Below, in pieces: positions 27,639-36,850 of a stretch of DNA of 64,000 bases; the first letter of the stretch is position 1, and the number at the start of each line of letters is the position of its first letter. The DNA comes from Marinobacter nauticus (GTDB lineage: Bacteria; Pseudomonadota; Gammaproteobacteria; Pseudomonadales; Oleiphilaceae), in assembly GCF_003634635.1 (NCBI RefSeq), contig NZ_RBJB01000004.1:310001-374000 (forward strand), read 5' to 3'. Made by a program: the position numbers and the translations under genes. Below the pieces are notes generated by a model. That model was not told the DNA's origin, did not search any database, and worked only from the letters and a program-made list of their open reading frames with translations.

Positions 27639-28208
27639 ATGGATGCTTTTCTCGCTTCGACGCTTGCCGTTGCCATCGCTGAAATTGGCGATAAAACCCA
27701 GCTGTTGTCTCTCTTTCTGGTTGCCAGATACGCCAAACGTACCCCTATCATCCTCGGGATTCTGATTGCTACCGTGCTTAACCATGCCCTGTCCGCCTGG
27801 CTGGGCGCCTGGGTTGCGCAATGGATTCCGGAGGCCTGGCTGCCCTGGATCCTGGCCGTCAGCTTTGTTGCCATTGCCCTGTGGCTGTTGATTCCAGACA
27901 AGGATGATTCGGAGGACTCGAAATTCCTGGGTATGGGTGCCTTCATGGCCACGACCATCATGTTCTTCCTGGCGGAAATTGGTGATAAAACCCAGATTGC
28001 CACGGTGGTCCTGGCCGCACGGTATACCGACACGTTCTGGGTTATCATGGGTACAACGGTGGGTATGCTGTTGGCCAATGTGCCGGTTATCATGGCGGGT
28101 CGCTGGCTGATGGAACGCCTGCCGCTGGCCATGGCGCGAATCAGTGCGAGTATTCTGTTTGTGGCCCTGGCCGTGGTGACGGTCTGGGCCACGGTAATGA
28201 ACTCCTGA
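27639..28208 (+). CDS. mneA: TMEM165/GDT1-family Mn2+ exporter
   Basis: Six-helix inner-membrane transporter of 189 residues. The two inverted copies of the E-x-G-D-K-T motif are E15-I-G-D-K-T20 and E113-I-G-D-K-T, which line the cation path. Bacterial members such as MneA export Mn2+. The yybP-ykoY riboswitch directly before it fits that role strongly. The gene symbol is by analogy with Vibrio; no direct identity was measured. Confidence 0.92.
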   Translation: MDAFLASTLAVAIAEIGDKTQLLSLFLVARYAKRTPIILGILIATVLNHALSAWLGAWVAQWIPEAWLPWILAVSFVAIALWLLIPDKDDSEDSKFLGMGAFMATTIMFFLAEIGDKTQIATVVLAARYTDTFWVIMGTTVGMLLANVPVIMAGRWLMERLPLAMARISASILFVALAVVTVWATVMNS

Positions 28209-28236
28209 GCCGGACGCCGGTCATTGAGTGTGAGAA

Positions 28237-29310
28237 ATGTTGTTACGGGAACCCAATCTTATGCGGTGGAAAAGCTGGTTGCTTGTTGTCATTGGTGTCA
28301 GTCTGCTGTGGCCGTTTTCCTCAGTACAGGCCGCCCGGGACACAAACGGGCCGGAGGCATCAGAACGGGTGCCGGACCGCTCCCCGCGGGTTCCTACCTT
28401 TCAGCCCGACGGTGACCTGGCGGGAGAGCTGCAGGTGTTCAATACCGTCTATGAGGACACCTTTGCCGGCATTGGTAACAAGTTGGCCCTGGGGTACCTG
28501 GAGTTGGTGAAGGCCAATCCCGGTATTGATCCCTGGCTGCCGGGCGAAGGCACCATGATCACTCTGCCCCGCATGTATGTGTTGCCCGATGTTGAGCGCG
28601 AGGGCATCGTGATTAATCTGGCTGAATACCGGCTGTATTACTTCACACCGGATGGCGGGGTGCAGGTGTACCCGGTTGGTGTGGGCACTGAGGAAAACCC
28701 GTCGCCGCTGACCAATGCCAAAGTAACCATGCCACTGGAGTCCCCGGCCTGGTACCCGCCAGCGAGCATTCGTGCCGAATATGAGGCGTCGGGAGACTAT
28801 CTGCCGAAAATGATCCCACCAGGCCCGGGCAATCCCCTGGGTACCCATGCCCTCATGCTGAGTGAGAAAGGCTACCTCATTCACGGCACCAACAAACAGT
28901 TCGGTGTCGGTATGCCGGTCAGTCACGGCTGTTTCCGCATGTACAACGAAGATATTTCACGGTTTGTCTATCAGGTGGAGAAAGGCACGCCGGTTCAGGT
29001 GATTCGTGAGCCGGTCAAGATCGGTATGGCCGGTGGTGAGGTGTGGCTGGAAGTGCATCGGCCCCATGAGGACTATTCGGCCCGCGACCGGGAGCGCCTG
29101 TGGGCTCAGGTATTTGAAAAAGTAGAGAGCTTCCGCCAGCAGCATCCGGATGTGGATCTTCGCCGCCGTTCCATTGAGCTGGCGGTGGATCAGGCCGATG
29201 GTCTGCCCACAATGATCGGCGAGAAGCTGACCCGGATGGCATCCGAGGATTCGGTTGAACCGGCAGAATCCGAGAAACAGGGCAAGCCGGAACAGACCCT
29301 GTATTTCTAG
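28237..29310 (+). CDS. L,D-transpeptidase (YkuD/ErfK family)
   Basis: Periplasmic peptidoglycan cross-linking or lipoprotein-attaching enzyme of 357 residues. A Sec signal (WLLVVIGVSLLWPF) is followed by a LysM-like segment (about 65-115: AGIGNKLALGYLELVKANPGID) and a YkuD catalytic domain with HGTNKQFG and SHGCFRMYN, where the cysteine is the nucleophile. The usual Ile/Val after the catalytic Cys is Phe here. ATG 28261 is an alternative start with a slightly better ribosome site. It may attach the small Lpp-like lipoprotein encoded at 32462 to peptidoglycan. Confidence 0.93.
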   Translation: MLLREPNLMRWKSWLLVVIGVSLLWPFSSVQAARDTNGPEASERVPDRSPRVPTFQPDGDLAGELQVFNTVYEDTFAGIGNKLALGYLELVKANPGIDPWLPGEGTMITLPRMYVLPDVEREGIVINLAEYRLYYFTPDGGVQVYPVGVGTEENPSPLTNAKVTMPLESPAWYPPASIRAEYEASGDYLPKMIPPGPGNPLGTHALMLSEKGYLIHGTNKQFGVGMPVSHGCFRMYNEDISRFVYQVEKGTPVQVIREPVKIGMAGGEVWLEVHRPHEDYSARDRERLWAQVFEKVESFRQQHPDVDLRRRSIELAVDQADGLPTMIGEKLTRMASEDSVEPAESEKQGKPEQTLYF

Positions 29311-29334
29311 TCCCCCTGGTAAAGGAACACCGCA

Positions 29335-30087
29335 ATGAGCAGGAGCATTCTGATCACCGGCGCCAGTTCTGGCCTTGGCGAGGGCATGGCCCGAGAGTTT
29401 GCCGCCCGCGGAGATAACCTGGCGCTCTGCGCCCGAAGAACTGAGCGGCTCGAGGTGCTGAAAGCGGAGCTTGAACAGCAGTATCCGGGTATCCGGATTC
29501 AGGTGATGGCACTCGACGTGAATGATCATGTTCAGGTGCAGGAGGTGTTCCGGGCTTTTCAGGCGCACTTTGGAGCACTGGACCGGATTATTGTGAATGC
29601 CGGTATCGGTAAGGGCCAGCCACTCGGAACCGGGCGCTTTGATGCTAACCGGCAGACCGCAGAAACCAACTTTGTCGCCGCCCTCGCCCAGATTGAAGCG
29701 GCGATGGAAATTTTCAGGGAACAGAACCGGGGCCACCTGGTGGCCGTATCATCGGTAACGGCAGTGCGCGGTATGCCGGGCAACGTTACCACCTATGCCG
29801 CCACCAAGGCCGGGTTGGCAGCACTCTGTGAAGGACTGCGCATCGAGTTGAAAAAACGCCGGTCCCCGATCCGTGTGACTACCCTGTATCCGGGCTATAT
29901 TCGCACTGAAATCAATGAGAAGGTGAAAAACACACCGTTCATCGTCGACGCACAAACCGGCTGTCGTGCTATGGTGAAAGCCATAGAAGCCGGAAAAGCC
30001 GAGCATTTTGTGCCCGCCTGGCCCTGGGCCCCGATCGGTTTTGTGCTAAGGCGGTTACCGGAGTCGGTTCTGGCAAAGCTGTTCTGA
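29335..30087 (+). CDS. Short-chain dehydrogenase/reductase (SDR)
   Basis: NAD(P)-dependent oxidoreductase of 250 residues with a classical SDR pattern: ITGASSGLGEG cofactor loop, NAGIG, a catalytic serine in SSVTAVRG and Y-A-A-T-K. The C-terminal part is of the SDR group close to YqjQ/long-chain ketoreductase-like enzymes. ATG has AAGGA upstream. It lies between the L,D-transpeptidase and the nfeD gene (21 bases) on the same strand; substrate unknown. Confidence 0.92.
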   Translation: MSRSILITGASSGLGEGMAREFAARGDNLALCARRTERLEVLKAELEQQYPGIRIQVMALDVNDHVQVQEVFRAFQAHFGALDRIIVNAGIGKGQPLGTGRFDANRQTAETNFVAALAQIEAAMEIFREQNRGHLVAVSSVTAVRGMPGNVTTYAATKAGLAALCEGLRIELKKRRSPIRVTTLYPGYIRTEINEKVKNTPFIVDAQTGCRAMVKAIEAGKAEHFVPAWPWAPIGFVLRRLPESVLAKLF

Positions 30088-30108
30088 TCACTCCCGTGGG
30101 AGGTTGAG

Positions 30109-31575
30109 ATGCGTGCAAGCCACTTCAGGACATCGACACTCACCCCCAGAGTAAAGCTCTGGGCGCTGGTGTTTGTAGCCGGAGCCTTGCTGGCCCTGTT
30201 CAGTCTTTCCCTGAAAGCCTTTGCGCAACAGGAATCGCCCCGTCAGGCCCTGGTGCTTTCGGTTGAAGGTGCGATTGGCCCGGCCACCATGGATTATGTG
30301 ACCCGCGGTATTCGCCGGGCGGAGCGGGAAAGCGCCGGCCTGGTGGTGATTGAAATGGACACCCCGGGCGGTTTGATGGATTCCATGCGGGAAATCATCA
30401 AGACCATTCTCGCTTCCGATGTGCCGGTGGCGACCTACGTTTCACCCCAGGGTGCCCGGGCGGCCAGTGCCGGTACCTATATCCTCTACGGCAGCCACAT
30501 TGCCGCCATGGCTCCGGCCACCAACCTTGGCTCAGCCACACCCGTGCAAATGGGTGGCCTGCCCGGCTCCACAGAACCTGAATCCCCTTCTGAATCTGCC
30601 CCTGAAGAATCTTCGGAGGACACCGACCAGAGCGAATCGGCCGACAAACGTCGTGGCAACACTGCTATGGAGCGCAAGGTACTGGAAGATGCCGTGAGCT
30701 ACATCCGCGGCCTGGCAGAGCGCCACGGTCGTAATGCCGACTGGGCGGAAGAGGCGGTTCGGGAGGCGGTCAATCTCGGGGCTACCGAAGCCCTGGAGCG
30801 TAACGTGGTGGACGTGGTGGTGCCAAACCTCCGGGCGTTGTTAAGCGAGATTGATGGTCGCACTGTGCGCTTGGCCGCCGGTGATCGGGTGCTGGAAACC
30901 GCGCAACTGGAATTGGTGCGGGCCGAGCCGGACTGGCGCACCAAATTGCTGTCGGTGATTACTGACCCGAATGTGGCCTATTTCCTGATGATCATCGGCT
31001 TTTACGGCATTCTTTTCGAACTGGCCAACCCTGGCGCGGTGGTGCCGGGTGTCATTGGCGCCATCAGCCTGATTCTGGCCCTGTTCGCCTTCCAGGTCTT
31101 GTCGGTGAACTACGCGGGTCTGGCGCTGATCCTGTTGGGGCTGGCCTTCATTGTCGGCGAGGCGTTTGTGCCCAGTTTCGGCATCCTCGGCATCGGTGGC
31201 ATCGTGGCGTTTGTCACTGGCTCCGTCATCCTGATGGACGGCAGGCATCAGGAGATTTCGCTGCCCACGATTGGTGGCACGGCGGTGGTGGCTGGGGGCT
31301 TTATTCTCTGGACCGTTACCCGGTTCATCGGTCTTCGGCGGCGCCACCCGGTCTCGGGTAGTGAGCAGCTGGTCCACGAGCACGGTATGGCACTGGATGA
31401 TTTTGTCCCCACGTATGATGCCTACGCGGGCCATGTACGGGTCAGCGGCGAACGCTGGAACGCCCGGAGTCAGGTGGCCATTGCCGCCCGATCGCAAGTG
31501 CGGGTAAATGGTATGGACGGCCTGACTCTGCTGGTGGAGCCCGGTAACGACGAACCGGCAGAGCGCACAGATTAA
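30109..31575 (+). CDS. nfeD: NfeD-family membrane protease
   Basis: Long-form NfeD of 488 residues. A signal/anchor near residues 13-36 leads to a ClpP-like serine protease domain (about 45-250) with S120 as the likely nucleophile (ARAASAGTYI), several membrane helices (about 285-410) and a C-terminal OB-fold NfeD domain (about 425-480). Between about residues 152 and 182 there is an acidic Ser/Pro/Glu-rich insertion. It is followed 28 bases later by a slipin gene; long NfeD proteins cleave the slipin partner in related systems. Regulation of membrane stress is inferred. Confidence 0.93.
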   Translation: MRASHFRTSTLTPRVKLWALVFVAGALLALFSLSLKAFAQQESPRQALVLSVEGAIGPATMDYVTRGIRRAERESAGLVVIEMDTPGGLMDSMREIIKTILASDVPVATYVSPQGARAASAGTYILYGSHIAAMAPATNLGSATPVQMGGLPGSTEPESPSESAPEESSEDTDQSESADKRRGNTAMERKVLEDAVSYIRGLAERHGRNADWAEEAVREAVNLGATEALERNVVDVVVPNLRALLSEIDGRTVRLAAGDRVLETAQLELVRAEPDWRTKLLSVITDPNVAYFLMIIGFYGILFELANPGAVVPGVIGAISLILALFAFQVLSVNYAGLALILLGLAFIVGEAFVPSFGILGIGGIVAFVTGSVILMDGRHQEISLPTIGGTAVVAGGFILWTVTRFIGLRRRHPVSGSEQLVHEHGMALDDFVPTYDAYAGHVRVSGERWNARSQVAIAARSQVRVNGMDGLTLLVEPGNDEPAERTD

Positions 31576-31602
31576 ACATCAACGGCAAATCAAGGAGGCC
31601 GT

Positions 31603-32394
31603 ATGAATCTCGGTGACATTATTCCCTATATTGCACCGACGGTGGTGCTGCTGCTGATCCTGGGGTCAGCAATCAAGATCCTGCCGGAATACGAGCGTGG
31701 CGTGGTCTTTTTTCTGGGTCGGTTCCAGGGCGTGAAAGGCCCGGGACTGATCATCGTCATTCCCGGTATCCAGCAGATTGTGCGAGTTGACCTTCGGGTG
31801 ATCACCCTGGATGTCCCCAGCCAGGACGTGATATCCAAAGACAACGTTACCGTGCGGGTAAATGCGGTGCTGTACTTCCGGGTGGTGGATCCGGAAAAAG
31901 CCATCCTCCGGGTTGAAGATTATGGTGCCGCTACCAGCCAGCTGGCCCAGACAACACTGCGATCTGTACTGGGCAAGCACGACCTGGACGAGATGTTATC
32001 CGAACGGGACAAGCTGAACGCCGACATTCAGGAGATCATCGATGCCCAGACCGAAGAGTGGGGTATCAAGGTGGCGAATGTGGAAATCAAGCATGTGGAT
32101 CTGAACGAATCCATGATCCGCGCCATCGCCCGTCAGGCGGAAGCCGAGCGGGAGCGCCGGGCCAAGGTCATTCACGCTGAAGGCGAGCTTCAGGCGTCGA
32201 AGAAACTGGTGGAAGCGGCTGAGGTGATGTCTGTGAACTCCGGTGCCATGCAATTGCGTTATCTGCAAACGCTGGCGGACATGAGCAACAACAACTCCTC
32301 GACCATTGTGTTCCCGTTGCCGATGGATCTGGTCAAGACCTTCATTCAGAACCAGAGGCCGGACAAGGCTGGGCAGGAAGAGCCGAAACCCTAA
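31603..32394 (+). CDS. SPFH/band 7 slipin (stomatin-like)
   Basis: 263-residue membrane-associated scaffold protein. An N-terminal membrane hairpin (about residues 5-25), a SPFH domain (about 28-185; [12 protein letters not shown] ... [16 protein letters not shown]) and a charged coiled coil ([23 protein letters not shown]) are visible. Paired with NfeD as usual; the ribosome site is AGGAGG. A bidirectional terminator at 32416 follows. Organises membrane microdomains and is probably processed by NfeD. Confidence 0.95.
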   Translation: MNLGDIIPYIAPTVVLLLILGSAIKILPEYERGVVFFLGRFQGVKGPGLIIVIPGIQQIVRVDLRVITLDVPSQDVISKDNVTVRVNAVLYFRVVDPEKAILRVEDYGAATSQLAQTTLRSVLGKHDLDEMLSERDKLNADIQEIIDAQTEEWGIKVANVEIKHVDLNESMIRAIARQAEAERERRAKVIHAEGELQASKKLVEAAEVMSVNSGAMQLRYLQTLADMSNNNSSTIVFPLPMDLVKTFIQNQRPDKAGQEEPKP

Positions 32395-32415
32395 TACCAA
32401 AGGGTTCTGCAGACA

Positions 32416-32448
32416 TAAAAAAAAGGCCGGATTAACCGGCCTTTTTTG
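32416..32448. terminator. Bidirectional intrinsic terminator
   Basis: AAAAGGCCGG (32421-32430) pairs with CCGGCCTTTT (32436-32445) around ATTAA, flanked by A on the left and T on the right, so it ends both the slipin transcript and the convergent lipoprotein transcript. Confidence 0.93.
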
Positions 32449-32461
32449 CTAGCTGACAGCC

Positions 32462-32743
32462 TTACTTCTGGCTGGCACGCTCGAGCATACGCTTGGCGCG
32501 CTCGTTTGCTTCGTCAGCAGCTTTCTGGGCAGCACGGGCTGCAGCCAGAGCTTCTTCAGCAGTCTGCTGGGCAGTGCGTGCACTGCTGGCGGCGCTGTTA
32601 GCAGTGTTCAGGGCGTTGTTGGCAGTCTGCTCAGCGGAGCTGGCAGTTGCATTTGCTTCGTCGATAGCAGCTTGTTCAGTAGTGGCACAACCTGCAGTCA
32701 GAGCAGTAGCCAGTGCAAACCCGGCGATCGTCAGTTTACGCAT
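32462..32743 (-). CDS. Lpp-like murein lipoprotein
   Basis: 93-residue outer-membrane lipoprotein of the OprI/Lpp type. A signal peptide ends LTAGC with the lipidated cysteine at C19, then an Ala-rich heptad helix runs to the C-terminus, which ends in lysine (RASQK) as needed for attachment to peptidoglycan by an L,D-transpeptidase. Expected to be one of the most abundant proteins of the cell and to link outer membrane and wall. Two L,D-transpeptidase genes lie within 5 kb. The bidirectional terminator at 32416 ends its message. Confidence 0.92.
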   Translation of the reverse strand: MRKLTIAGFALATALTAGCATTEQAAIDEANATASSAEQTANNALNTANSAASSARTAQQTAEEALAAARAAQKAADEANERAKRMLERASQK

Positions 32744-32955
32744 TGTAAATCCCCTTATTGGTCGTTTTATTTCCTGTGATCCGGAAGCCGGTCAGACAGC
32801 TCCCTTCTGCTAGGCCCGATAGGCAGTGACTACCGGAGTCGTTAAACAGTGTAAAACACTCAGAGACAAAATGTTAACTAAGGATACGTAAATTTTCTTA
32901 GCTTATGACAACAACTTAATCCGGCTTTCATGGCGTTGTCACCAAGCAGAAAGAA

Positions 32956-33513
32956 TCACGGAACGATGCGGATGGGGGTTCCGTTCTGGACCAGTTGCCA
33001 GATTTCATCCATGGCTTCGTTGCTCACTGCAATGCAGCCATTGGTCCAGTCCAGCCCGGTGTAGGCAAAGGCCATGTCGCCGGCATTGTTGGGTAGGCCA
33101 TGAATCATGATGCTGCCGCCGGGATCAAGACCCCAGGCTTCTGCCAGTTCCCGGTCGCGGGGGCTGGGGTAGGAAATGTGGATGGATTTGTAGAAGTCGC
33201 TGCTGGCATTGCGCCAGTCCAGTACATAGTCACCCTCGGGTGTGCGTTCATCCCCCTCATACAGCTTGTGGCCGACGGGATTGTCACCGAGGGAGATGCG
33301 GTACTGGCGTACGGGTTCATCACCGCTGAGCAGGTACAGGCGACGTTCTCCTTTGTTGACCAGTACCTGGGTAATCTCCAGCAGGCCTTCCATTAACGCC
33401 GGTTCCGGTGCGCTCGGCATCATGCGGGTGTCGGCCCGGGCCAGAAGCTCAGAGGCTGACGCCAGCAGAGGAGAGGCAATCAGGGCGATGGTCAGTAGAA
33501 CTCGAACAATCAT
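32956..33513 (-). CDS. L,D-transpeptidase family protein
   Basis: 185-residue periplasmic protein with a short Sec signal (about residues 1-22) and a YkuD-type domain with HGLPNNAG and TNGCIAVSN as active-site motif, the Cys being the nucleophile. It is smaller than the enzyme at 28237 and lacks a LysM-like part, so the two probably differ in partner. Located 212 bases upstream of the lipoprotein gene on the same strand, but a separate transcript is likely. Confidence 0.9.
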   Translation of the reverse strand: MIVRVLLTIALIASPLLASASELLARADTRMMPSAPEPALMEGLLEITQVLVNKGERRLYLLSGDEPVRQYRISLGDNPVGHKLYEGDERTPEGDYVLDWRNASSDFYKSIHISYPSPRDRELAEAWGLDPGGSIMIHGLPNNAGDMAFAYTGLDWTNGCIAVSNEAMDEIWQLVQNGTPIRIVP

Positions 33514-33632
33514 GAAACTCGCACAAATTGGTAAATGGTTAAACTTTGTTCATGCTGTTTATACCATAGCCTGGTAACGGGGTGATAAGGGGTTCTGTTA
33601 CAGAGTTTGGCTTTTCTTGACCAGGATCCCAT

Positions 33633-35345
33633 TCAGGAATCCATTTTCATGCCTACTTTGGTCACCCGGTCAGCGTCGGTGGCCCTGGCGACCAGGGTAA
33701 CGGGCCCGAGCACAACCTTGTCACCAACCACCGGGTGGCCCTTGGTGCGCCTGGCAAAACACTCGGCCAGGGAGAGTTCGGGCGGCAGCTCGTCAAATTC
33801 GATGCCGTACACCTGTTCAACATCCCCCAGCAGGGCATCGCCATTGAGCACAAAATCCCCGAAGAATGCCCGTTCTGCCAGATGCTTCGGCGCCTGTCGG
33901 CCGCTGAGGGCCTTGCCAAGATCCGGCAGCAAGGCCGGCGTGGCAAACATGGCCACCACATCGCCTGAGGCAACTTCCAGTTCCCGGGTCGGTTGAAGGC
34001 ATTTGCGATCCCGGAAGATACCGGCAACGGCGGTATTGTCGGGTAGCCTGAGCTGGCCGAGGGCCCGGGGGCTTTCCCAATTCTTGCCGCGCAGCGGAAA
34101 CAGCATCAGTTCGTGATCACCTGCGGCAGGCACATCCAGAGGTAGCCTGCGGTACGGATCTTCCCCTGCAGGCACCTCCAGTTTCAGTTTGCGCGCCAAT
34201 GGTGCCATGGTGGTGCCCTGTACCAGCAGCGATACCAGCACAATAAAGAAGGCGGCATGGAACACCAGTTGGGCATCCGGAAGGTCTGCAATAATCGGAA
34301 ACAGGGCGAGCACGATCGGCACTGCGCCACGCAGGCCCACCCAGCTGATGAATCCCAGCTCCCGCCGATTGAACGCGAAAGGCCAAAGCGTGAGTAGCAC
34401 GGTGGCCGGCCGGATCACGAAAATCAGCGCCAGTGCCAGAATCAGACCGCCACCGGCCAGCGGCACCAGATCCGATGGATTAACCAGCAGGCCCAGCATC
34501 AGGAACAGGCAAAGCTGTGCCAGCCAGGCCAGGCCATCATGCACCTGAAGAATCATCGGCATCATCCGAACATGCCGGTTACCAATCACCACCCCGGTGA
34601 GGTAAATCGCCAGAAAGCCGCTGCCGCCGATGGCGTTGGTTGCGGAGAACACGGCGATGCCGGCAGCGGCTACCAGCAGCGGGTAAAGCGACGGGGTCAG
34701 TCGTATCCGGTTGACCAGTTGAACCACGGCAAAGCCACCAAGGAGGCCGGCCACCGTGCCGATGCCGAACTGCTGTACCAGCATCATCAGGCCTTTGGCC
34801 AATGCCCCCTCTTCGTAACTGCCAATCAGGGTAACCAGCAGCAGAGTCAGGAAAATGGCCATGGGGTCGTTACTGCCGGATTCGATTTCCAGCGTGGCGC
34901 TGACCCGCTCGTTCAGATGCAGGCCCCGGCCCTGGAGCAGCGAGAAGACGGCGGCGGCATCGGTGGAGGAAATAATGGCGCCGACCAGCAAGGCCATCAG
35001 CCAGTGCAGGTCGAACACCCACCAGGCAACCAGTGCGGCGCCACCGGCGGTCAGGCCAACGCCAAGGGTGGCCAGTACCAGTGCCGGCCGCAGCCCCACC
35101 CGGAACGTTTCCACCCGGGTACGCATGCCGCCATCCAGCAGAATCACACCCAGCGCCAGATTGGCGATCAGGAAGGCCAGCTCGAAGTTGTCGAATTCGA
35201 TACCACCCGGGCCGTCTTCCCCCATCATCATGCCCACGACCAGGAAGATCAGCAGCACGGGCATGCCAACGCGGCTGGAAAGCGGGCTGAGAACGATGCT
35301 GATCACCAGCATCAAGGCGCCAATCAGGGTAAGTGTGGGATCCAT
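33633..35345 (-). CDS. CPA1-type potassium/proton antiporter with TrkA-C domain
   Basis: 570-residue antiporter of the NhaP2/CvrA type. Twelve to thirteen helices (about residues 5-385), with the DPMAIF motif (SNDPMAIFLTL) that supplies the transport aspartate and a second Asp in SSTDAAAVFSLL, are followed by a cytosolic TrkA-C domain (about 395-480) and a CorC/HlyC-like end. Likely exports K+ in exchange for protons under alkaline or high-K+ conditions. ATG 35345 is preferred as the family begins at MDPTL; an in-frame start 87 bases earlier adds unlikely sequence. Confidence 0.91.
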   Translation of the reverse strand: MDPTLTLIGALMLVISIVLSPLSSRVGMPVLLIFLVVGMMMGEDGPGGIEFDNFELAFLIANLALGVILLDGGMRTRVETFRVGLRPALVLATLGVGLTAGGAALVAWWVFDLHWLMALLVGAIISSTDAAAVFSLLQGRGLHLNERVSATLEIESGSNDPMAIFLTLLLVTLIGSYEEGALAKGLMMLVQQFGIGTVAGLLGGFAVVQLVNRIRLTPSLYPLLVAAAGIAVFSATNAIGGSGFLAIYLTGVVIGNRHVRMMPMILQVHDGLAWLAQLCLFLMLGLLVNPSDLVPLAGGGLILALALIFVIRPATVLLTLWPFAFNRRELGFISWVGLRGAVPIVLALFPIIADLPDAQLVFHAAFFIVLVSLLVQGTTMAPLARKLKLEVPAGEDPYRRLPLDVPAAGDHELMLFPLRGKNWESPRALGQLRLPDNTAVAGIFRDRKCLQPTRELEVASGDVVAMFATPALLPDLGKALSGRQAPKHLAERAFFGDFVLNGDALLGDVEQVYGIEFDELPPELSLAECFARRTKGHPVVGDKVVLGPVTLVARATDADRVTKVGMKMDS

Positions 35346-35417
35346 CAGACTCCAGACCAAAGGGGCTTGCCCGAACGCAGGGCCCGGGCTTATATTGCTG
35401 TGGCAATCATTATGCAG

Positions 35418-35491
35418 GCGGGCGTAGCTCAATGGTAGAGCAGAGGCTTCCCAAGCCTACGACGTGGGTTCGATTCCCATCGCCCGCTCCA
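35418..35491 (+). tRNA. tRNA-Gly (anticodon CCC)
   Basis: A 74-base cloverleaf: acceptor GCGGGCG paired with CGCCCGC, D-arm GCTC/GAGC, anticodon loop TTCCCAA with CCC, T-loop TTCGATT, and an encoded CCA end. The first anticodon-stem pair is a G-A mismatch. It stands at the left border of the copper island, but no attachment repeat or integrase is seen. Confidence 0.97.
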
Positions 35492-35521
35492 GACCAATAC
35501 CCGCACACAGGCGAGTGTCCC

Positions 35522-36850
35522 TTAAAACTCGATGGTTACGCGCAAGCCGCTGCCGGGCCCCGTCGAAAAGCTTATGTTGCCCTCATAGCGAGCGACGATC
35601 TCCCGGACAATCGCGAGGCCCAGACCGTGGCCAGGGGTCTGCTCGTCAAGTCGCAGCCCTCGTTGACCCAGACTGGACAAGTCGTCGCCATTGACTCCAG
35701 GACCATCATCAGAAACAACGATCTGTCTGCTGTTGTTGTCTTGTTTCAGCGAGAGTTCTACGCACCGCGATGACCATTTGCCGGCATTATCGAGCAGGTT
35801 GCCTAGCACTTCATTCAAGTCATGCTCCTCTATCGGCCAGCGGGTGTCTTCCGGCAGTGAGCTTGATAGTTCGAAGGATTTTTCCGGATACAGCCGCCCC
35901 AGCATCCACAAAAGATCCCGCGCCTGTTTGACGGGATAAGCGCTTTTCCCGACCTGGGGCCCGGCAAAGCGACTGCGGCGCATTTCCGCTTCCAATTGTC
36001 TGTCGATGTCACTGAGACGGGCGGCCATTTGGATTCTTAGATCACTAGGCAATGGGCGATCCATATCCTCCAGTATCTGCCGGACGGCTGCGATGGGCGT
36101 TTTGACACTGTGTGACAGATTTGCGAGCGCATCCCGGGAACGCACCAGTCGCTTGTCGAGGGAGTCAAGCAACTGGTTTAACTGCATCACGAGCGGTTGA
36201 AATTCTTCGGGTGATGGTGCATTGATCCGGGAAATCTCTCCATCCTGCAATCGTTTTAACGCCGCTTTCAGTGTCACCACCGGCCGCAGCGATAGCGTGA
36301 TGCCAAACCAGATGACGGCAACCAGAAGTGCGATCAACAGCACCGACACCACGGCTGTCCAGGCGTGCAGCTCGGCCTGACTGCGTTTCAGGGCCTCCAG
36401 ATCCTCGGATACAACCACGACGATCGGTGACCCGTTCACCTGAAAAGAGTGACGGTATGCCAGGATATCGGACGGACTGTCCGGCGCCTGACGGCCTTCA
36501 AGACGAAGCGTGCCATTCTGCTCATGGTTGATCAGTGGTGCCAGCAAGGGTTCCCAGGCCTTTGGCGATATGATGGTTCGATCGGGCGTGCGTATGGCGA
36601 AGGCATGATGGAAGACGTCCTGGAAGTAATCACCGGTCTGCAGGGTTTCGACTTGACCTCTGACCTCGCGAATCTGGTGCTCCAGAAAGGCAGCTTCGTC
36701 TTTAAGGCGGCTTTCAAGGAATTCCCGGGACATTCGATCCAGCAGCAGGCCGTGGACAAACCAGGCTACGCCCATCAGAGCGATGCCGGCGGGCAGCAAT
36801 AACACCAGCAGCATGCCTTTGACGGATGCTGGCCTTTTAACGTTGGGCAT
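35522..36850 (-). CDS. copS: Sensor histidine kinase (CopS-like)
   Basis: 442-residue membrane kinase. Two helices at about 13-36 and 165-187 enclose a periplasmic sensor of about 128 residues rich in His and acidic residues (DVFHHAFAIR). A HAMP-like linker follows, then HisKA with H247 in ANLSHSVKTP, and an HATPase domain with DDGPGVNGD and GHGLGLAIV. The start ATG 36850 overlaps the response regulator gene by 14 bases. The copper signal is inferred from the position next to copper genes; PhoQ/QseC-like kinases also look like this, so other metals or peptides cannot be excluded. Confidence 0.88.
   Translation of the reverse strand: MPNVKRPASVKGMLLVLLLPAGIALMGVAWFVHGLLLDRMSREFLESRLKDEAAFLEHQIREVRGQVETLQTGDYFQDVFHHAFAIRTPDRTIISPKAWEPLLAPLINHEQNGTLRLEGRQAPDSPSDILAYRHSFQVNGSPIVVVVSEDLEALKRSQAELHAWTAVVSVLLIALLVAVIWFGITLSLRPVVTLKAALKRLQDGEISRINAPSPEEFQPLVMQLNQLLDSLDKRLVRSRDALANLSHSVKTPIAAVRQILEDMDRPLPSDLRIQMAARLSDIDRQLEAEMRRSRFAGPQVGKSAYPVKQARDLLWMLGRLYPEKSFELSSSLPEDTRWPIEEHDLNEVLGNLLDNAGKWSSRCVELSLKQDNNSRQIVVSDDGPGVNGDDLSSLGQRGLRLDEQTPGHGLGLAIVREIVARYEGNISFSTGPGSGLRVTIEF

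Noticed and set aside
33633..34080. Plus-strand frames opposite the K+/H+ antiporter
   Set aside because: Shadow frames with no domain, no ribosome site and composition that mirrors the antiporter gene.
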